Both the position numbers and the translations under genes were made by a program. The notes beneath the pieces were generated by a model. That model was not told where the DNA came from, did not search any database, and saw nothing but the letters and a program-made list of their open reading frames with translations. A DNA stretch of 64,000 nucleotides, from the NCBI GenBank assembly GCA_949288785.1, contig CASELQ010000010.1, positions 18,378 to 82,377 on the forward strand. The letters run 5' to 3'. The DNA comes from an uncultured Eubacteriales bacterium (GTDB taxonomy: Bacteria > Bacillota > Clostridia > Christensenellales > Borkfalkiaceae). Positions 40,667 through 50,101 of the stretch are shown in pieces (positions within the stretch are counted from its first letter, which is position 1; each line of letters opens with the position of its first letter).

Positions 40667-41053
40667 TTACTCCGTGCGCGCGCTTTTGGCGTTCACCGCA
40701 AGAATACCGCATATCGTGCCCGCCGCCGCGCCGAATACAAGGTCCGCCCAAAAAGAACCGCCCGCGCCGCTCCCGCACATTATTAAAAACGCAAGGTGAG
40801 TAAGCGATATGTATAATATACCCGTAAGCAGCCCTTTTAACCAGCCGCCTTTTCCCCTGACCGAAGTAAAACAGCCCAGAAACAAGGATATAACCTTTAT
40901 GAACTGATTTACGGCTTTCACCGCCGTCGTAGAAAGCGCCGCCATTTTAAGCACCAGCGCAAAAAGCAGAATACCTACCAGGGTGCACACGAGCGCCACC
41001 GCCGCACCCTTTATAATCTGCAAAACAAAACTTCCGCCTGTCTTTACGTTCAT
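40667..41053 (-). CDS. TIGR04086/YrzE-like small membrane protein
   Basis: A conserved Firmicute membrane protein of unknown function. The start is uncertain. The ATG at 41051-41053 (MNVKTGGSFVLQIIKG) matches the family start and gives 128 residues; a GTG at 41161 would give 164 but runs through a terminator. Four hydrophobic segments are visible: GAAVALVCTLVGILLFALVL, AVNQFIKVISLFLGCFTSV, GLLTGILYISLTHLAFLIM and LVFGAAAGTICGILAV, with GKGGWLKGLLTG between. It is downstream of yajC and may be read through its terminator. Confidence 0.75.
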   Translation of the reverse strand: MNVKTGGSFVLQIIKGAAVALVCTLVGILLFALVLKMAALSTTAVKAVNQFIKVISLFLGCFTSVRGKGGWLKGLLTGILYISLTHLAFLIMCGSGAGGSFWADLVFGAAAGTICGILAVNAKSARTE

Positions 41054-41092
41054 AAAAAACCCCGCACACCTTTTTATAAAGGATATGCGGGG
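41054..41092 (-). terminator. Terminator directly before a start codon
   Basis: Minus strand CCCCGCA...TGCGGGG (arms 41086-41092 and 41060-41066) followed by six T, ending one base before the ATG at 41053. It would end the tgt-yajC transcript. Confidence 0.75.
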
Positions 41093-41188
41093 GATTACTC
41101 TGTTTATGACCTGCCGGATATTTTCGGGCAGATTAAACTTTAATTTCGCGCCGTTTCTCACCCGAATAAGGCAAATGCCTTAAACAAA

Positions 41189-41734
41189 TTATTTCTTTTT
41201 GCTCTTCTTTTTGGGCTGCGCCTCTTCCTCTGCGGGGGCGCTTTCTTCTGCCGCGGGTTCGGTTTCGGGCTTATCTTCCGCCTTATCCGCCGCGCCGACA
41301 GCCGTGTCGAAGGGTTCGGCGGGGCTTTCGGCAGGCGCCGCGTTCTGCGCCTGGTCAGCCGCGTTATCTGCGGGAGCCGGCGCCGCGTAGCCTTCTGCCG
41401 GAGCGGTCTGATAAATTGCCGCCTTATCGAACTTTACGTACGCCTTGTTGTCCCCCGTGCCCGTTTCGAGCACGAAAGTGTTTTCGGCGTTGTTAATCTC
41501 GTGCACAAAGCCGCATATGCCGCCTATGGTCTTTACCCTGTCCCCTATTTTAAGTGCGTCCACCTTGGCCTGCGCTTCCTTCTGACGCTTTTTGTTGGAA
41601 ATGCTCTGCCATACAAAAAGCCCCACGATAGCCACAACCAGCACTACGAGCATTATTATGGTGCCCGTGTTGCTCCCGCCGCCGCCCGTATTTCCGCTGT
41701 CGGCAGCATCGGCCAATAAGTTATAAAACCACAT
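41189..41734 (-). CDS. yajC: Preprotein translocase accessory subunit YajC, long form
   Basis: A single-span membrane protein of the SecDF-YajC complex that assists Sec export. The 181-residue protein has a membrane helix near residues 24-45 (TGTIIMLVVLVVAIVGLFVW), the conserved KKRQKEAQAKVDALKIGDRVKTIGGICGFVHEI core and then an 80-residue Ala/Pro/Glu-rich tail ending KKKSKKK. Usual YajC is about 100 residues, so the tail is unusual and may bind the membrane or ribosome. It follows tgt by about 100 bases in the same direction. Confidence 0.92.
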   Translation of the reverse strand: MWFYNLLADAADSGNTGGGGSNTGTIIMLVVLVVAIVGLFVWQSISNKKRQKEAQAKVDALKIGDRVKTIGGICGFVHEINNAENTFVLETGTGDNKAYVKFDKAAIYQTAPAEGYAAPAPADNAADQAQNAAPAESPAEPFDTAVGAADKAEDKPETEPAAEESAPAEEEAQPKKKSKKK

Positions 41735-41837
41735 TATTTACGTCTCCTTTATAAACGAATTTTTTTGTTTTTATATATTGTAAATTATTTTTTCCGATTA
41801 GGCAAGCGTTTTGGCAAAGAAAAATTGCCCCGGGCGT

Positions 41838-43365
<1,528 letters not shown>

Positions 43366-43486
43366 CGTGAAACAGAATGAGGATTAGAGAAGCAAGCAGG
43401 TCGCGGAGCGCGCGGAAACTGCAAGGGAGTTTACTAAGCCGTAAATGACCGAGCAGACCCGTAAGCGCGACAAAGAGATGCGCCGC

Positions 43487-44509
43487 TTATACAATCATCA
43501 TTGCGTCGCCGAAAGAAAAAAACCTATACCTTTCTTTCACTGCCTCTTCGTAAACTTTGAGCATCTTTTCGCGCGAAGAAAATGCCGACACAAGCATTAG
43601 CAGCGTGGACTTGGGCAGGTGGAAATTGGTTATGAGCGCATCCACGCACTTAAATTTATATGGCGGATAGATAAATATCCCCGTCTCCGCCTTAACGGGC
43701 TTTACAAAACCGCATTCGTCGGCGGCGCTCTCCAAAGTTCTCACGCTCGTGGTGCCCACCGCCACCACCCTGCGCTTTTCTTTTTTGGCGCGGTTTATCT
43801 GTTCGGCGGCGCGCTCGTCTATCTCATAATACTCGGTGTGCATATGGTGCTCGGAAATATCCTCCGCCTTTACGGGGCGAAAGGTCCCCAACCCCACGTG
43901 CAGCAGCACGTCCGCAATCTCCACCCCCTTGTTTTGCAGGGAAGTTAAGAGTTCTTGGGTAAAATGCAGCCCCGCGGTGGGCGCCGCGGCAGACCCGTCT
44001 TTTAAAGCATAAACCGTTTGATACTGCGAATTGTCTTTCAGTTTTTCCGTAATGTAAGGCGGCAGGGGCATCTCCCCCACGCGGGTAAGAATATCTTCGA
44101 ACACGCCGTTATAATAAAATTGCACCCTGCGCGTTCCGCCCTCCTCGTTTACCGACAGAACTTTAAGCGAAAGTTCCGGGCTTACGGTAAGCACCGCGCC
44201 CGGCCGCGCCTTTTTGCCCGGCTTTACAAGCACTTCCCATTCGTCTAAGGTAATGCGCCTTAAAAGCAGTACTTCCACCGCCGCCCCGCCCGCGGTGTGA
44301 GAATATATCCTTGCGGGCAGCACTTTGGTGTTGTTCCTTACAAGCAGGTCGCCCTCTTTCAGATAGTCGCCTATCTCGTAAAAACGGCGGTGAAATATTT
44401 GGTCTTTCGCCCTGTCGTACACAAGCAGGCGGGAAGAATCCCGCGGCTCCGCCGGATGCTGGGCTATAAGTTCTTTGGGAAGAAAATAATCGAAATCGCC
44501 GGTCTTCAT
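43487..44509 (-). CDS. queA: S-adenosylmethionine:tRNA ribosyltransferase-isomerase
   Basis: Converts preQ1 in tRNA to epoxyqueuosine using the ribosyl part of SAM. The 340-residue enzyme has MKTGDFDYFLPKELIAQHPAEPRDSSRLLVYDR, LVRNNTKVLPARIYSHTAGGAAVEVLLL, TAGLHFTQELL (active-site region), HVGLGTFRPVKAEDI, HMHTEYYEI and the end FSFGDAMMIV. Length matches QueA. Its ATG starts 2 bases after the ruvB stop, so it is translationally coupled to the ruv genes. Confidence 0.97.
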   Translation of the reverse strand: MKTGDFDYFLPKELIAQHPAEPRDSSRLLVYDRAKDQIFHRRFYEIGDYLKEGDLLVRNNTKVLPARIYSHTAGGAAVEVLLLRRITLDEWEVLVKPGKKARPGAVLTVSPELSLKVLSVNEEGGTRRVQFYYNGVFEDILTRVGEMPLPPYITEKLKDNSQYQTVYALKDGSAAAPTAGLHFTQELLTSLQNKGVEIADVLLHVGLGTFRPVKAEDISEHHMHTEYYEIDERAAEQINRAKKEKRRVVAVGTTSVRTLESAADECGFVKPVKAETGIFIYPPYKFKCVDALITNFHLPKSTLLMLVSAFSSREKMLKVYEEAVKERYRFFSFGDAMMIV

Positions 44510-44511
44510 GT

Positions 44512-45561
44512 TTATTGTTCTTCGTCCTTATAATCGAATACGGAAATCTGTTCGGCACGCCCGCGCGGCACGGGTATGCCCACGTGTTCGTAACCCTTTT
44601 TTAAAAGCACTCTCCCACGCGGAGTACGCGCTATAAAGCCGAGCTGCAGTAAATACGGCTCGTACACGTCTTCAATAGTGCCAGGGTCCTCGTTTATCGT
44701 GGCGGCAACCGTTTCCAGCCCGCACGGCCCGCCCCCAAACTTTTCCGCCATGGAGGTAAGGAGCTTAATATCTATCGCGTCCAGCCCCAGCTCGTCTATT
44801 TCCAGCATTTTGAGCGCGCCCTTCGCGTCCGATAACTGCACCGTGCCGTGCCCCTTTACCACCGCGTAATCGCGCACGCGGCGCAACAGCCTGTTTGCTA
44901 TCCTCGGCGTGCCGCGGCTGCGCCGCGCCACCTCTTCCGCCGCCGTATGCTCTATTTCGGTGCCCAGCATTCCCGCCGCCCGCTCCACAATCTCGGTGAG
45001 TTCGGCGGGCGAATAGGTTTCCAGCCGGCAGATTACCCCGAACCTGTCTCTTAAAGGAGATGACAGCATCCCCGCGCGGGTGGTAGCACCTATTAGCGTA
45101 AAGCGCGGCAGCGGCAGACGCACGTTCTTGGCGGAAGGGCCTTTGCCAACTATAAAGTCCAGCGTAAAATCTTCCATTGCGGGATATAAAATCTCTTCCA
45201 CGTTGTGGTTTAATCGGTGTATTTCGTCAATAAACAGCACGTCCCGCTCGTTGAGGTTAGTAAGTATGGCGGCAAGGTCGCCCGCGCGCTCTATGGCGGG
45301 GCCGCTGGTAACTTTTAACTGCGTGCCCAGTTCCGCCGCTATTATATGCGCAAGCGTGGTCTTGCCCAGCCCCGCGGGGCCGTATAACAATACGTGGTCC
45401 AGCGCGTCCCCCCGCATCTTGGCGGCGGCTATCGCAAGCGCCACGTTGTCCTTTACCTTTTCCTGCCCCACGTATCCTTCCATAGATTTGGGGCGGAGCA
45501 CGTTTTCCGTTTCCGTTTCGGATTCCGCAAGCGTGCTCGTAACCAGTCTTTCCTCTTCCAT
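44512..45561 (-). CDS. ruvB: Holliday junction helicase RuvB
   Basis: The AAA+ motor that drives branch migration of Holliday junctions with RuvA. The 349-residue protein has [18 protein letters not shown], Walker [12 protein letters not shown] (near 61-71), Walker [11 protein letters not shown], sensor 1 [10 protein letters not shown], arginine finger region PLRDRFG and the winged-helix end ([46 protein letters not shown]). It is preceded by ruvA (7 bases) and followed by queA. Confidence 0.98.
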   Translation of the reverse strand: MEEERLVTSTLAESETETENVLRPKSMEGYVGQEKVKDNVALAIAAAKMRGDALDHVLLYGPAGLGKTTLAHIIAAELGTQLKVTSGPAIERAGDLAAILTNLNERDVLFIDEIHRLNHNVEEILYPAMEDFTLDFIVGKGPSAKNVRLPLPRFTLIGATTRAGMLSSPLRDRFGVICRLETYSPAELTEIVERAAGMLGTEIEHTAAEEVARRSRGTPRIANRLLRRVRDYAVVKGHGTVQLSDAKGALKMLEIDELGLDAIDIKLLTSMAEKFGGGPCGLETVAATINEDPGTIEDVYEPYLLQLGFIARTPRGRVLLKKGYEHVGIPVPRGRAEQISVFDYKDEEQ

Positions 45562-45568
45562 GCTTCCT

Positions 45569-46177
45569 CTATTTAATGTGCTTTAACGCGTAAGATATAA
45601 GCTGCTCCGCCGTTTCCGCGCCTGCCGCGCGCGCCGCTTTTAAAGCCTTTACGCACTCCCCGCGCGTGAACCCCAGCCCCATAAGGGCAACCGCGGCGTC
45701 CTCATCCCCGGAGGCAAGTTCACTCACCGCCGCAGAGGTATCCGCCCCGGCGGTAGCGTTTAACTGCTCCCCGCCGGAAGCGCCCATCTTCTCTTTCAAC
45801 TCCAAAATTATGCGCTCCGCCGTCTTTTTCCCAAGCCCCTTTACGGAGGAAAGCCCCTTTACGTCCCCCGTGGCTATCTTTACCATAAGGTCTTTTAGGT
45901 TCATGCCCGATAAAATCGCAATGCCCATCTTTGGACCCACGCCGGATACCGATATGAGACTCAGGAACATATTCTTCTCTTCCTGCCCGCTGAACCCGTA
46001 TAAGGAAACGCCGTCCTCTTTTACAGCCATATAGGTGTAAACCTCTCCTTCCATATCGTTTACAAGCCGCCCGTAAACGCTTGCCGAACAGGTTATTTCA
46101 TACCCTATGCCGTTGTTTTCGAGCAGCACCGCCCCGTCCGAAAACGAAAGCACCCTGCCCTTAACGTAACCTATCAT
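45569..46177 (-). CDS. ruvA: Holliday junction branch migration protein RuvA
   Basis: Tetrameric DNA-binding partner of RuvB. I choose the ATG at 46175-46177 ([12 protein letters not shown]) with AGGAG eight bases ahead, over a TTG at 46183. The 202-residue protein has the OB fold ([20 protein letters not shown]), two helix-hairpin-helix motifs ([34 protein letters not shown]) and the C-terminal three-helix domain ([21 protein letters not shown]). Confidence 0.97.
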   Translation of the reverse strand: MIGYVKGRVLSFSDGAVLLENNGIGYEITCSASVYGRLVNDMEGEVYTYMAVKEDGVSLYGFSGQEEKNMFLSLISVSGVGPKMGIAILSGMNLKDLMVKIATGDVKGLSSVKGLGKKTAERIILELKEKMGASGGEQLNATAGADTSAAVSELASGDEDAAVALMGLGFTRGECVKALKAARAAGAETAEQLISYALKHIK

Positions 46178-46204
46178 AACCAAAACTCCTTTAACACCGC
46201 TTAT

Positions 46205-46699
46205 TTAAAGGCTGAAAAGCCCGCCCAATTTATTGGTCTGCGCGTGGCAGAGCGCAACGGCAAGCGCATCCGCCGCATCGTCCGGCTTTGGCACCGCTTT
46301 CAGCCCGAGAAAGGTCTTTACCATCTGCTGTATCTGATTTTTATCCGCCCTGCCGTAACCCGTGAGCGCCTGTTTTATTTGAAGCGGCGTATATTCGTAA
46401 AGCATGCCGCATTCCTTGTTGGCGGTGAGCAAAAGCACCCCCCTCGCGTGCGCCACGGCTATGCCCGTCTTTACGTTCTTGGCAAAAAACAGTTCTTCCA
46501 CGGCTATTTCATCAGGCCTGAACTTTGCAATAACCTGCTTTATGCCCTGCTCCAGCATACAAAGCCGCACGGCAAGGTTTTCGTCCTTGGGGGTGCATAT
46601 AACGCCGTAATCCAGCACTTCCGCGCCCCGCCTCTGTTCTTTGCGAATAACCCCGTACCCAAGCGTTGCCAGACCGGGGTCAAAGCCAAGTATTATCAT
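46205..46699 (-). CDS. ruvC: Crossover junction endodeoxyribonuclease RuvC
   Basis: Resolves Holliday junctions by paired cuts. The 164-residue enzyme keeps the catalytic acidic residues: Asp7 in ILGFDPGLATLGYGV, Glu in AVEELFFAKN, and the pair in PKPDDAADALAVALCH. TGYGRADKNQIQQMV is the family DNA-binding helix. It is the first gene of ruvC-ruvA-ruvB-queA. A promoter TTGACT-N17-TAAAAT lies immediately upstream, so the transcript would start at the ATG; no Shine-Dalgarno sequence is present. Confidence 0.97.
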   Translation of the reverse strand: MIILGFDPGLATLGYGVIRKEQRRGAEVLDYGVICTPKDENLAVRLCMLEQGIKQVIAKFRPDEIAVEELFFAKNVKTGIAVAHARGVLLLTANKECGMLYEYTPLQIKQALTGYGRADKNQIQQMVKTFLGLKAVPKPDDAADALAVALCHAQTNKLGGLFSL

Positions 46700-46706
46700 A
46701 TCTATT

Positions 46707-46735
46707 ATTTTACTTTAATAATTTAAAAAAGTCAA
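46707..46735 (-). promoter_or_regulatory. ruvC operon promoter, leaderless type
   Basis: Minus strand TTGACT (46730-46735), 17-base spacer, TAAAAT (46707-46712). Predicted start of transcription is within a base or two of the ruvC ATG. Confidence 0.7.
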
Positions 46736-46788
46736 TAAAAAGGGCGCGTATAAAAAAATGCGCCGCAACCTATTAAATAAACCTGTGT

Positions 46789-46813
46789 CTGCGCGGGCGG
46801 ACTGCCCGCGCAG
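46789..46813. terminator. GC-rich hairpin between ruvC and the RM island
   Basis: 10-bp perfect stem CTGCGCGGGC / GCCCGCGCAG with a 5-base loop, followed on the plus strand by GGGACTGTTCTTTTT. No plus-strand gene precedes it now, so it may be left from the locus before island insertion. Confidence 0.55.
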
Positions 46814-46873
46814 GGGACTGTTCTTTTTAAAACTTAATTAAAAACCGTATTTCGGTTAATAACAAAAATTTAC

Positions 46874-46902
46874 TTGCTATTATTCGCGGTTTAGAATATA
46901 AT
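46874..46902 (+). promoter_or_regulatory. Promoter of the RM operon
   Basis: TTGCTA (46874-46879), 17-base spacer, TATAAT (46897-46902), about 29 bases before the methylase ATG. Confidence 0.8.
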
Positions 46903-46930
46903 TTAGACATAGAATAGCGAGAGGCAGTTT

Positions 46931-47998
46931 ATGTTAAGTTACATATCGGCAAAAGAAGCCGCGGAAAAATGGAATATCTCACAGAGGCGTGTGGCCACAC
47001 TGTGTGCGGAAGAACGCATAAACGGCGCAATGATGGTCGGCAATATGTGGATTATTCCCGCAAACGCCGAAAAACCTGCGGACAAACGCACCGAACACTA
47101 TAAAAAAACGCACAAAACAGAACTGAAACCTTTTGTAAAATGGGTTGGCGGAAAGGGACAACTCACAGACGAAATAGAAAAAATGATTCCGGCTTCCGTC
47201 GAAAGAGTTTTGACTAAATACGCCGAACCGATGGTCGGGGGCGGTGCGTTGTTTTTTAAAGTTCTTTCAAAATATAATTTTAAAGAATTTTTTATAAGCG
47301 ATATCAATTCGGAGTTAATAAATGCCTATAACGCTATTAAACAGAATGTAAAAGAACTGATTATACGGCTTAAAGATATGCAAATGAATTTTCTGCCGCT
47401 CGATAATAACGGGAGAAAATATTATTATTATAACATACGGGATAAATTTAATACAATTGTATTAAATGAGCAAAATTCTGTAGAAAAAGCCGCATGCTTT
47501 ATTTTCCTGAACAAAACCTGTTTTAACGGTTTATATCGCGTTAATCGGAAAGGTTTGTTCAACGTGCCTATGGGATCTTATAAGAATCCGACAATTTGTG
47601 ATGAAGAAAATCTTCGCAATATTAATACTGCTCTTCAAAATGTTACTATCGTTTGCGGAGATTATACGCTGTCGAAATCGTTTATAGACAACAAAACATT
47701 CGTCTACATTGATCCGCCATACCGCCCTATCTCGGATACTTCGGGTTTTACATCGTATAACAGCGATGTATTTGACGACAATGAACAGATAAGGCTTGCA
47801 AAATTTATCGACGAAATAAATGCCGCAGGAGCAAAAATAGTTTTAAGTAACTCCGATCCGAAAAATATAAACCCGAAAGACAATTTCTTTGATGATCTAT
47901 ATAAGTCCTATAAAATTCACAGAGTATCTGCAACGCGCATGATCAACAGCAACGCGGAAAAGCGCGGCAAAATAAACGAACTGCTTATTAGCAACTAA
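46931..47998 (+). CDS. HTH-domain fused to Dam-type DNA adenine methylase (DpnM-like)
   Basis: Methylates adenine in DNA, most likely GATC, protecting the host from the neighbouring nuclease. Residues 1-55 (SYISAKEAAEKWNISQRRVATLCAEERINGAMMVGNMWIIP) are an excisionase/MerR-type HTH not found in standard DpnM or Dam. The catalytic domain begins near residue 67: FVKWVGGKGQL (SAM motif I), AEPMVGGGALFFKVL, and the D12-class catalytic DPPYRPISDTSGFTSYN. Length 355 instead of about 280 reflects the fusion. The gene is AT-rich against its neighbours and has its own promoter. The recognition site is inferred from the paired nuclease. Confidence 0.92.
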   Translation: MLSYISAKEAAEKWNISQRRVATLCAEERINGAMMVGNMWIIPANAEKPADKRTEHYKKTHKTELKPFVKWVGGKGQLTDEIEKMIPASVERVLTKYAEPMVGGGALFFKVLSKYNFKEFFISDINSELINAYNAIKQNVKELIIRLKDMQMNFLPLDNNGRKYYYYNIRDKFNTIVLNEQNSVEKAACFIFLNKTCFNGLYRVNRKGLFNVPMGSYKNPTICDEENLRNINTALQNVTIVCGDYTLSKSFIDNKTFVYIDPPYRPISDTSGFTSYNSDVFDDNEQIRLAKFIDEINAAGAKIVLSNSDPKNINPKDNFFDDLYKSYKIHRVSATRMINSNAEKRGKINELLISN

Positions 47999-48012
47999 TC
48001 AAGGGGTGTTAA

Positions 48013-48876
48013 ATGAAAAGAGATTTTAACGAGTGGATAAAACAATTTAAGGCAAGTATATGCGATTACGACTATTATGTGGACTTTAAAAAAGTTTACG
48101 GGAAAATTGATTCCGTAAAAGTGGAATTAAATATATTAAATTCGCTGGTCGGTTCACGCAACATTGAAGCAGACTTTTCAAGACTGGTATCCGAATATCC
48201 GCAGACTTTGAAATGTATTCCGCTTTTACTTGCAATACGCGGACATGAAATATACGCGATAGACGGAGACGGAGAATATTTATTTAATTTCCGCACTCCG
48301 AATTACGGCATAAAAGAATATCAAATGTTTATGCGTAAAACCGGGCTATTTAAATTAATATCCGAAAGAATTATAAATAATCTTGTTGATTATGTTACCG
48401 GCGTTGAAGTGGGGTTAGACAGTAACGGCAGGAAAAACCGCGGCGGACATCTGATGGAAAACTTGGTCGAAAGCTATCTTATAAAGGCCGGACTTCGGCG
48501 CGGAACCGATTATTACAAAGAACTGTACATATCGGATATAGAGCGAAAGTGGTCTATCGATCTTTCAAATATATCCAATCAGGGCAAAGCGGAAAAACGA
48601 TTTGATTTCGTGGTAAAAACCGATAAAACTATTTACGGTATTGAAACTAATTTCTATTCAGGAGGGGGTTCTAAATTAAACGAGACTGCACGCAGTTATA
48701 AAACCATTGCATTGGAAGCAAAGGATATACCCGGCTTTGCCTTTGTTTGGTTTACGGACGGAAAGGGGTGGTTTTCCGCACGCCATAATTTGGAAGAAAC
48801 ATTTGACGTAATGGATAATATTTACTGTATTGCCGAAATGGAAAACGGTATCGCAGACAAACTTTTTAAGGAGTGA
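48013..48876 (+). CDS. DpnII/MboI-type restriction endonuclease
   Basis: Cuts unmethylated GATC if it behaves like its family. The 287-residue protein shows the DpnII-family segments: IPLLLAIRG, TGVEVGLDSNGRKNRGGHLMENLVESYL and KRFDFVVKTDKTIYGIETNFYSGGGSKLNETARSYKTI. The acidic/ETN pattern there is the modified PD-(D/E)xK active site. A GGGGTG site precedes the ATG, 14 bases after the methylase stop. The second methyltransferase begins just after its stop. AT-rich codon use matches the first gene. Confidence 0.93.
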   Translation: MKRDFNEWIKQFKASICDYDYYVDFKKVYGKIDSVKVELNILNSLVGSRNIEADFSRLVSEYPQTLKCIPLLLAIRGHEIYAIDGDGEYLFNFRTPNYGIKEYQMFMRKTGLFKLISERIINNLVDYVTGVEVGLDSNGRKNRGGHLMENLVESYLIKAGLRRGTDYYKELYISDIERKWSIDLSNISNQGKAEKRFDFVVKTDKTIYGIETNFYSGGGSKLNETARSYKTIALEAKDIPGFAFVWFTDGKGWFSARHNLEETFDVMDNIYCIAEMENGIADKLFKE

Positions 48877-48878
48877 AA

Positions 48879-49619
48879 ATGCCCAAAAAAACATCTTTGC
48901 AACCTGAGAATTTTGAATTGGAAACCAATACCGTGTGGGCTTTTCCGAAACGCGGAAAATGGGCGACACACGATGCAAAATATCGTGGGAATTGGTCTCC
49001 GTACATTCCTCGAAACATTATCTTGCGTTATTCACAGGAAGGCGATACCGTTTTAGATCCGTTTGTCGGCGGCGGGACAACTGCCGTTGAGGCAAAACTT
49101 ACTCACAGAAATTTTATTGGTTTTGACATTAACCCCGCCGCAGTAGAGTTAAGCCGTAAGAAATGTGAATTTGAATTTGACACATCAATGCATTACAGCA
49201 TTGATGTTGCCGACGCGCGGGCACTTCCGATAAATGATAATTCGGCAGATTTGATCTGTGCACATCCTCCATATGCAGATATTATTCATTACAGCGAAAA
49301 TATAGAAGGCGACCTCTCCCTATTACACATAAAGGATTTCTTATTTGAAATGGGTAAAGTGGCTGACGAATTTTACCGCGTATTGAAAAAAAATAAGTTT
49401 TGCGCTATACTTATGGGCGACATGCGTAAAAAAGGGATGGTTCAACCTCTTGCCTTTGAAACAATGCGTGTCTTTGAACTCTCCGGCTTCAAAACAAAAG
49501 AGATAATAATAAAGGAACAACACAATTGCAAAGCAACAGGGTATTGGAAAACTAACAGCATAAAATATAATTTTTTACTTTTGGCGCACGAGTATTTGTT
49601 TGTGTTTAAAAAACCCTAA
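48879..49619 (+). CDS. Second DNA methyltransferase of the RM operon (N4/N6 type)
   Basis: A 246-residue amino-methyltransferase. I use the ATG at 48879, with AAGGAG before it, rather than the GTG at 48873. SAM motif I comes first (VLDPFVGGGTTAVEAKL near residues 53-69), then the motif IV tetrapeptide HPPY in ICAHPPYADIIHYSENIEGDLS, and VADEFYRVLKKNKFCAILMGDMRKKG. DpnA, the usual third partner, has the opposite order with DPPY, so this is a different enzyme. HPPY replaces DPPY/NPPY/SPPY. The target base and site are unknown. It is co-transcribed with the nuclease. Confidence 0.88.
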   Translation: MPKKTSLQPENFELETNTVWAFPKRGKWATHDAKYRGNWSPYIPRNIILRYSQEGDTVLDPFVGGGTTAVEAKLTHRNFIGFDINPAAVELSRKKCEFEFDTSMHYSIDVADARALPINDNSADLICAHPPYADIIHYSENIEGDLSLLHIKDFLFEMGKVADEFYRVLKKNKFCAILMGDMRKKGMVQPLAFETMRVFELSGFKTKEIIIKEQHNCKATGYWKTNSIKYNFLLLAHEYLFVFKKP

Positions 49620-49739
49620 ATTAGTGGCTTTTACGTTTAAGAAAGACACTGTTTCACTGTCGCACCCGCATCTATACCGTAACAATTTTCTTATTTTAAA
49701 ATATTTTTTACTGATTTTCCGTATCTCTCTTCGAATAGT

Positions 49740-50024
49740 TTATATGAGAATTTTCATGCCGTAAAAAATATACGGGACGTTGCCGTTCTTTTCGCGGAGT
49801 TCGCGCTCGTCCCGCCCGAAAAATTTTGCCACCGTTAAAAAGGTGTCCCACGGCTTTACGTTATACAGTTCTCCCTCTGCCTTTTCAATATACAGCATAT
49901 CCCCTGCGCCGATGTCATGCGAAAGGTTGTTATCCCCTATTATCTTTACGGCGGGCACGTTCAGCCGCTCCGCCACCGAGATAACGCTTTCGTTTTCTTC
50001 CGCGCGGTAAAAAATCTTTTCCAT
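49740..50024 (-). CDS. Small protein with two LysM-like domains
   Basis: A 94-residue protein. Residues 1-45 (FYRAEENESVISVAERLNVPAVKIIGDNNLSHDIGAGDMLYI) and 52-94 (YNVKPWDTFLTVAKFFGRDERELREKNGNVPYIFYGMKILI) each fit a LysM fold, which binds peptidoglycan. There is no signal peptide, so it may act inside, on the forespore side, or be exported otherwise. TATAAT (minus strand, about 50027-50032) is a few bases before the ATG, giving another candidate leaderless mRNA. It is divergent from spoVB. The gap 49620-49739 shows nothing further. Confidence 0.82.
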   Translation of the reverse strand: MEKIFYRAEENESVISVAERLNVPAVKIIGDNNLSHDIGAGDMLYIEKAEGELYNVKPWDTFLTVAKFFGRDERELREKNGNVPYIFYGMKILI

Positions 50025-50101
50025 ACCCTTATTATATTTACGCGGCGGGGCGAATAGAATACTTTTATGAAAGTAAAAGCAAGTTTAAGGCGGAGTGCGG
50101 T

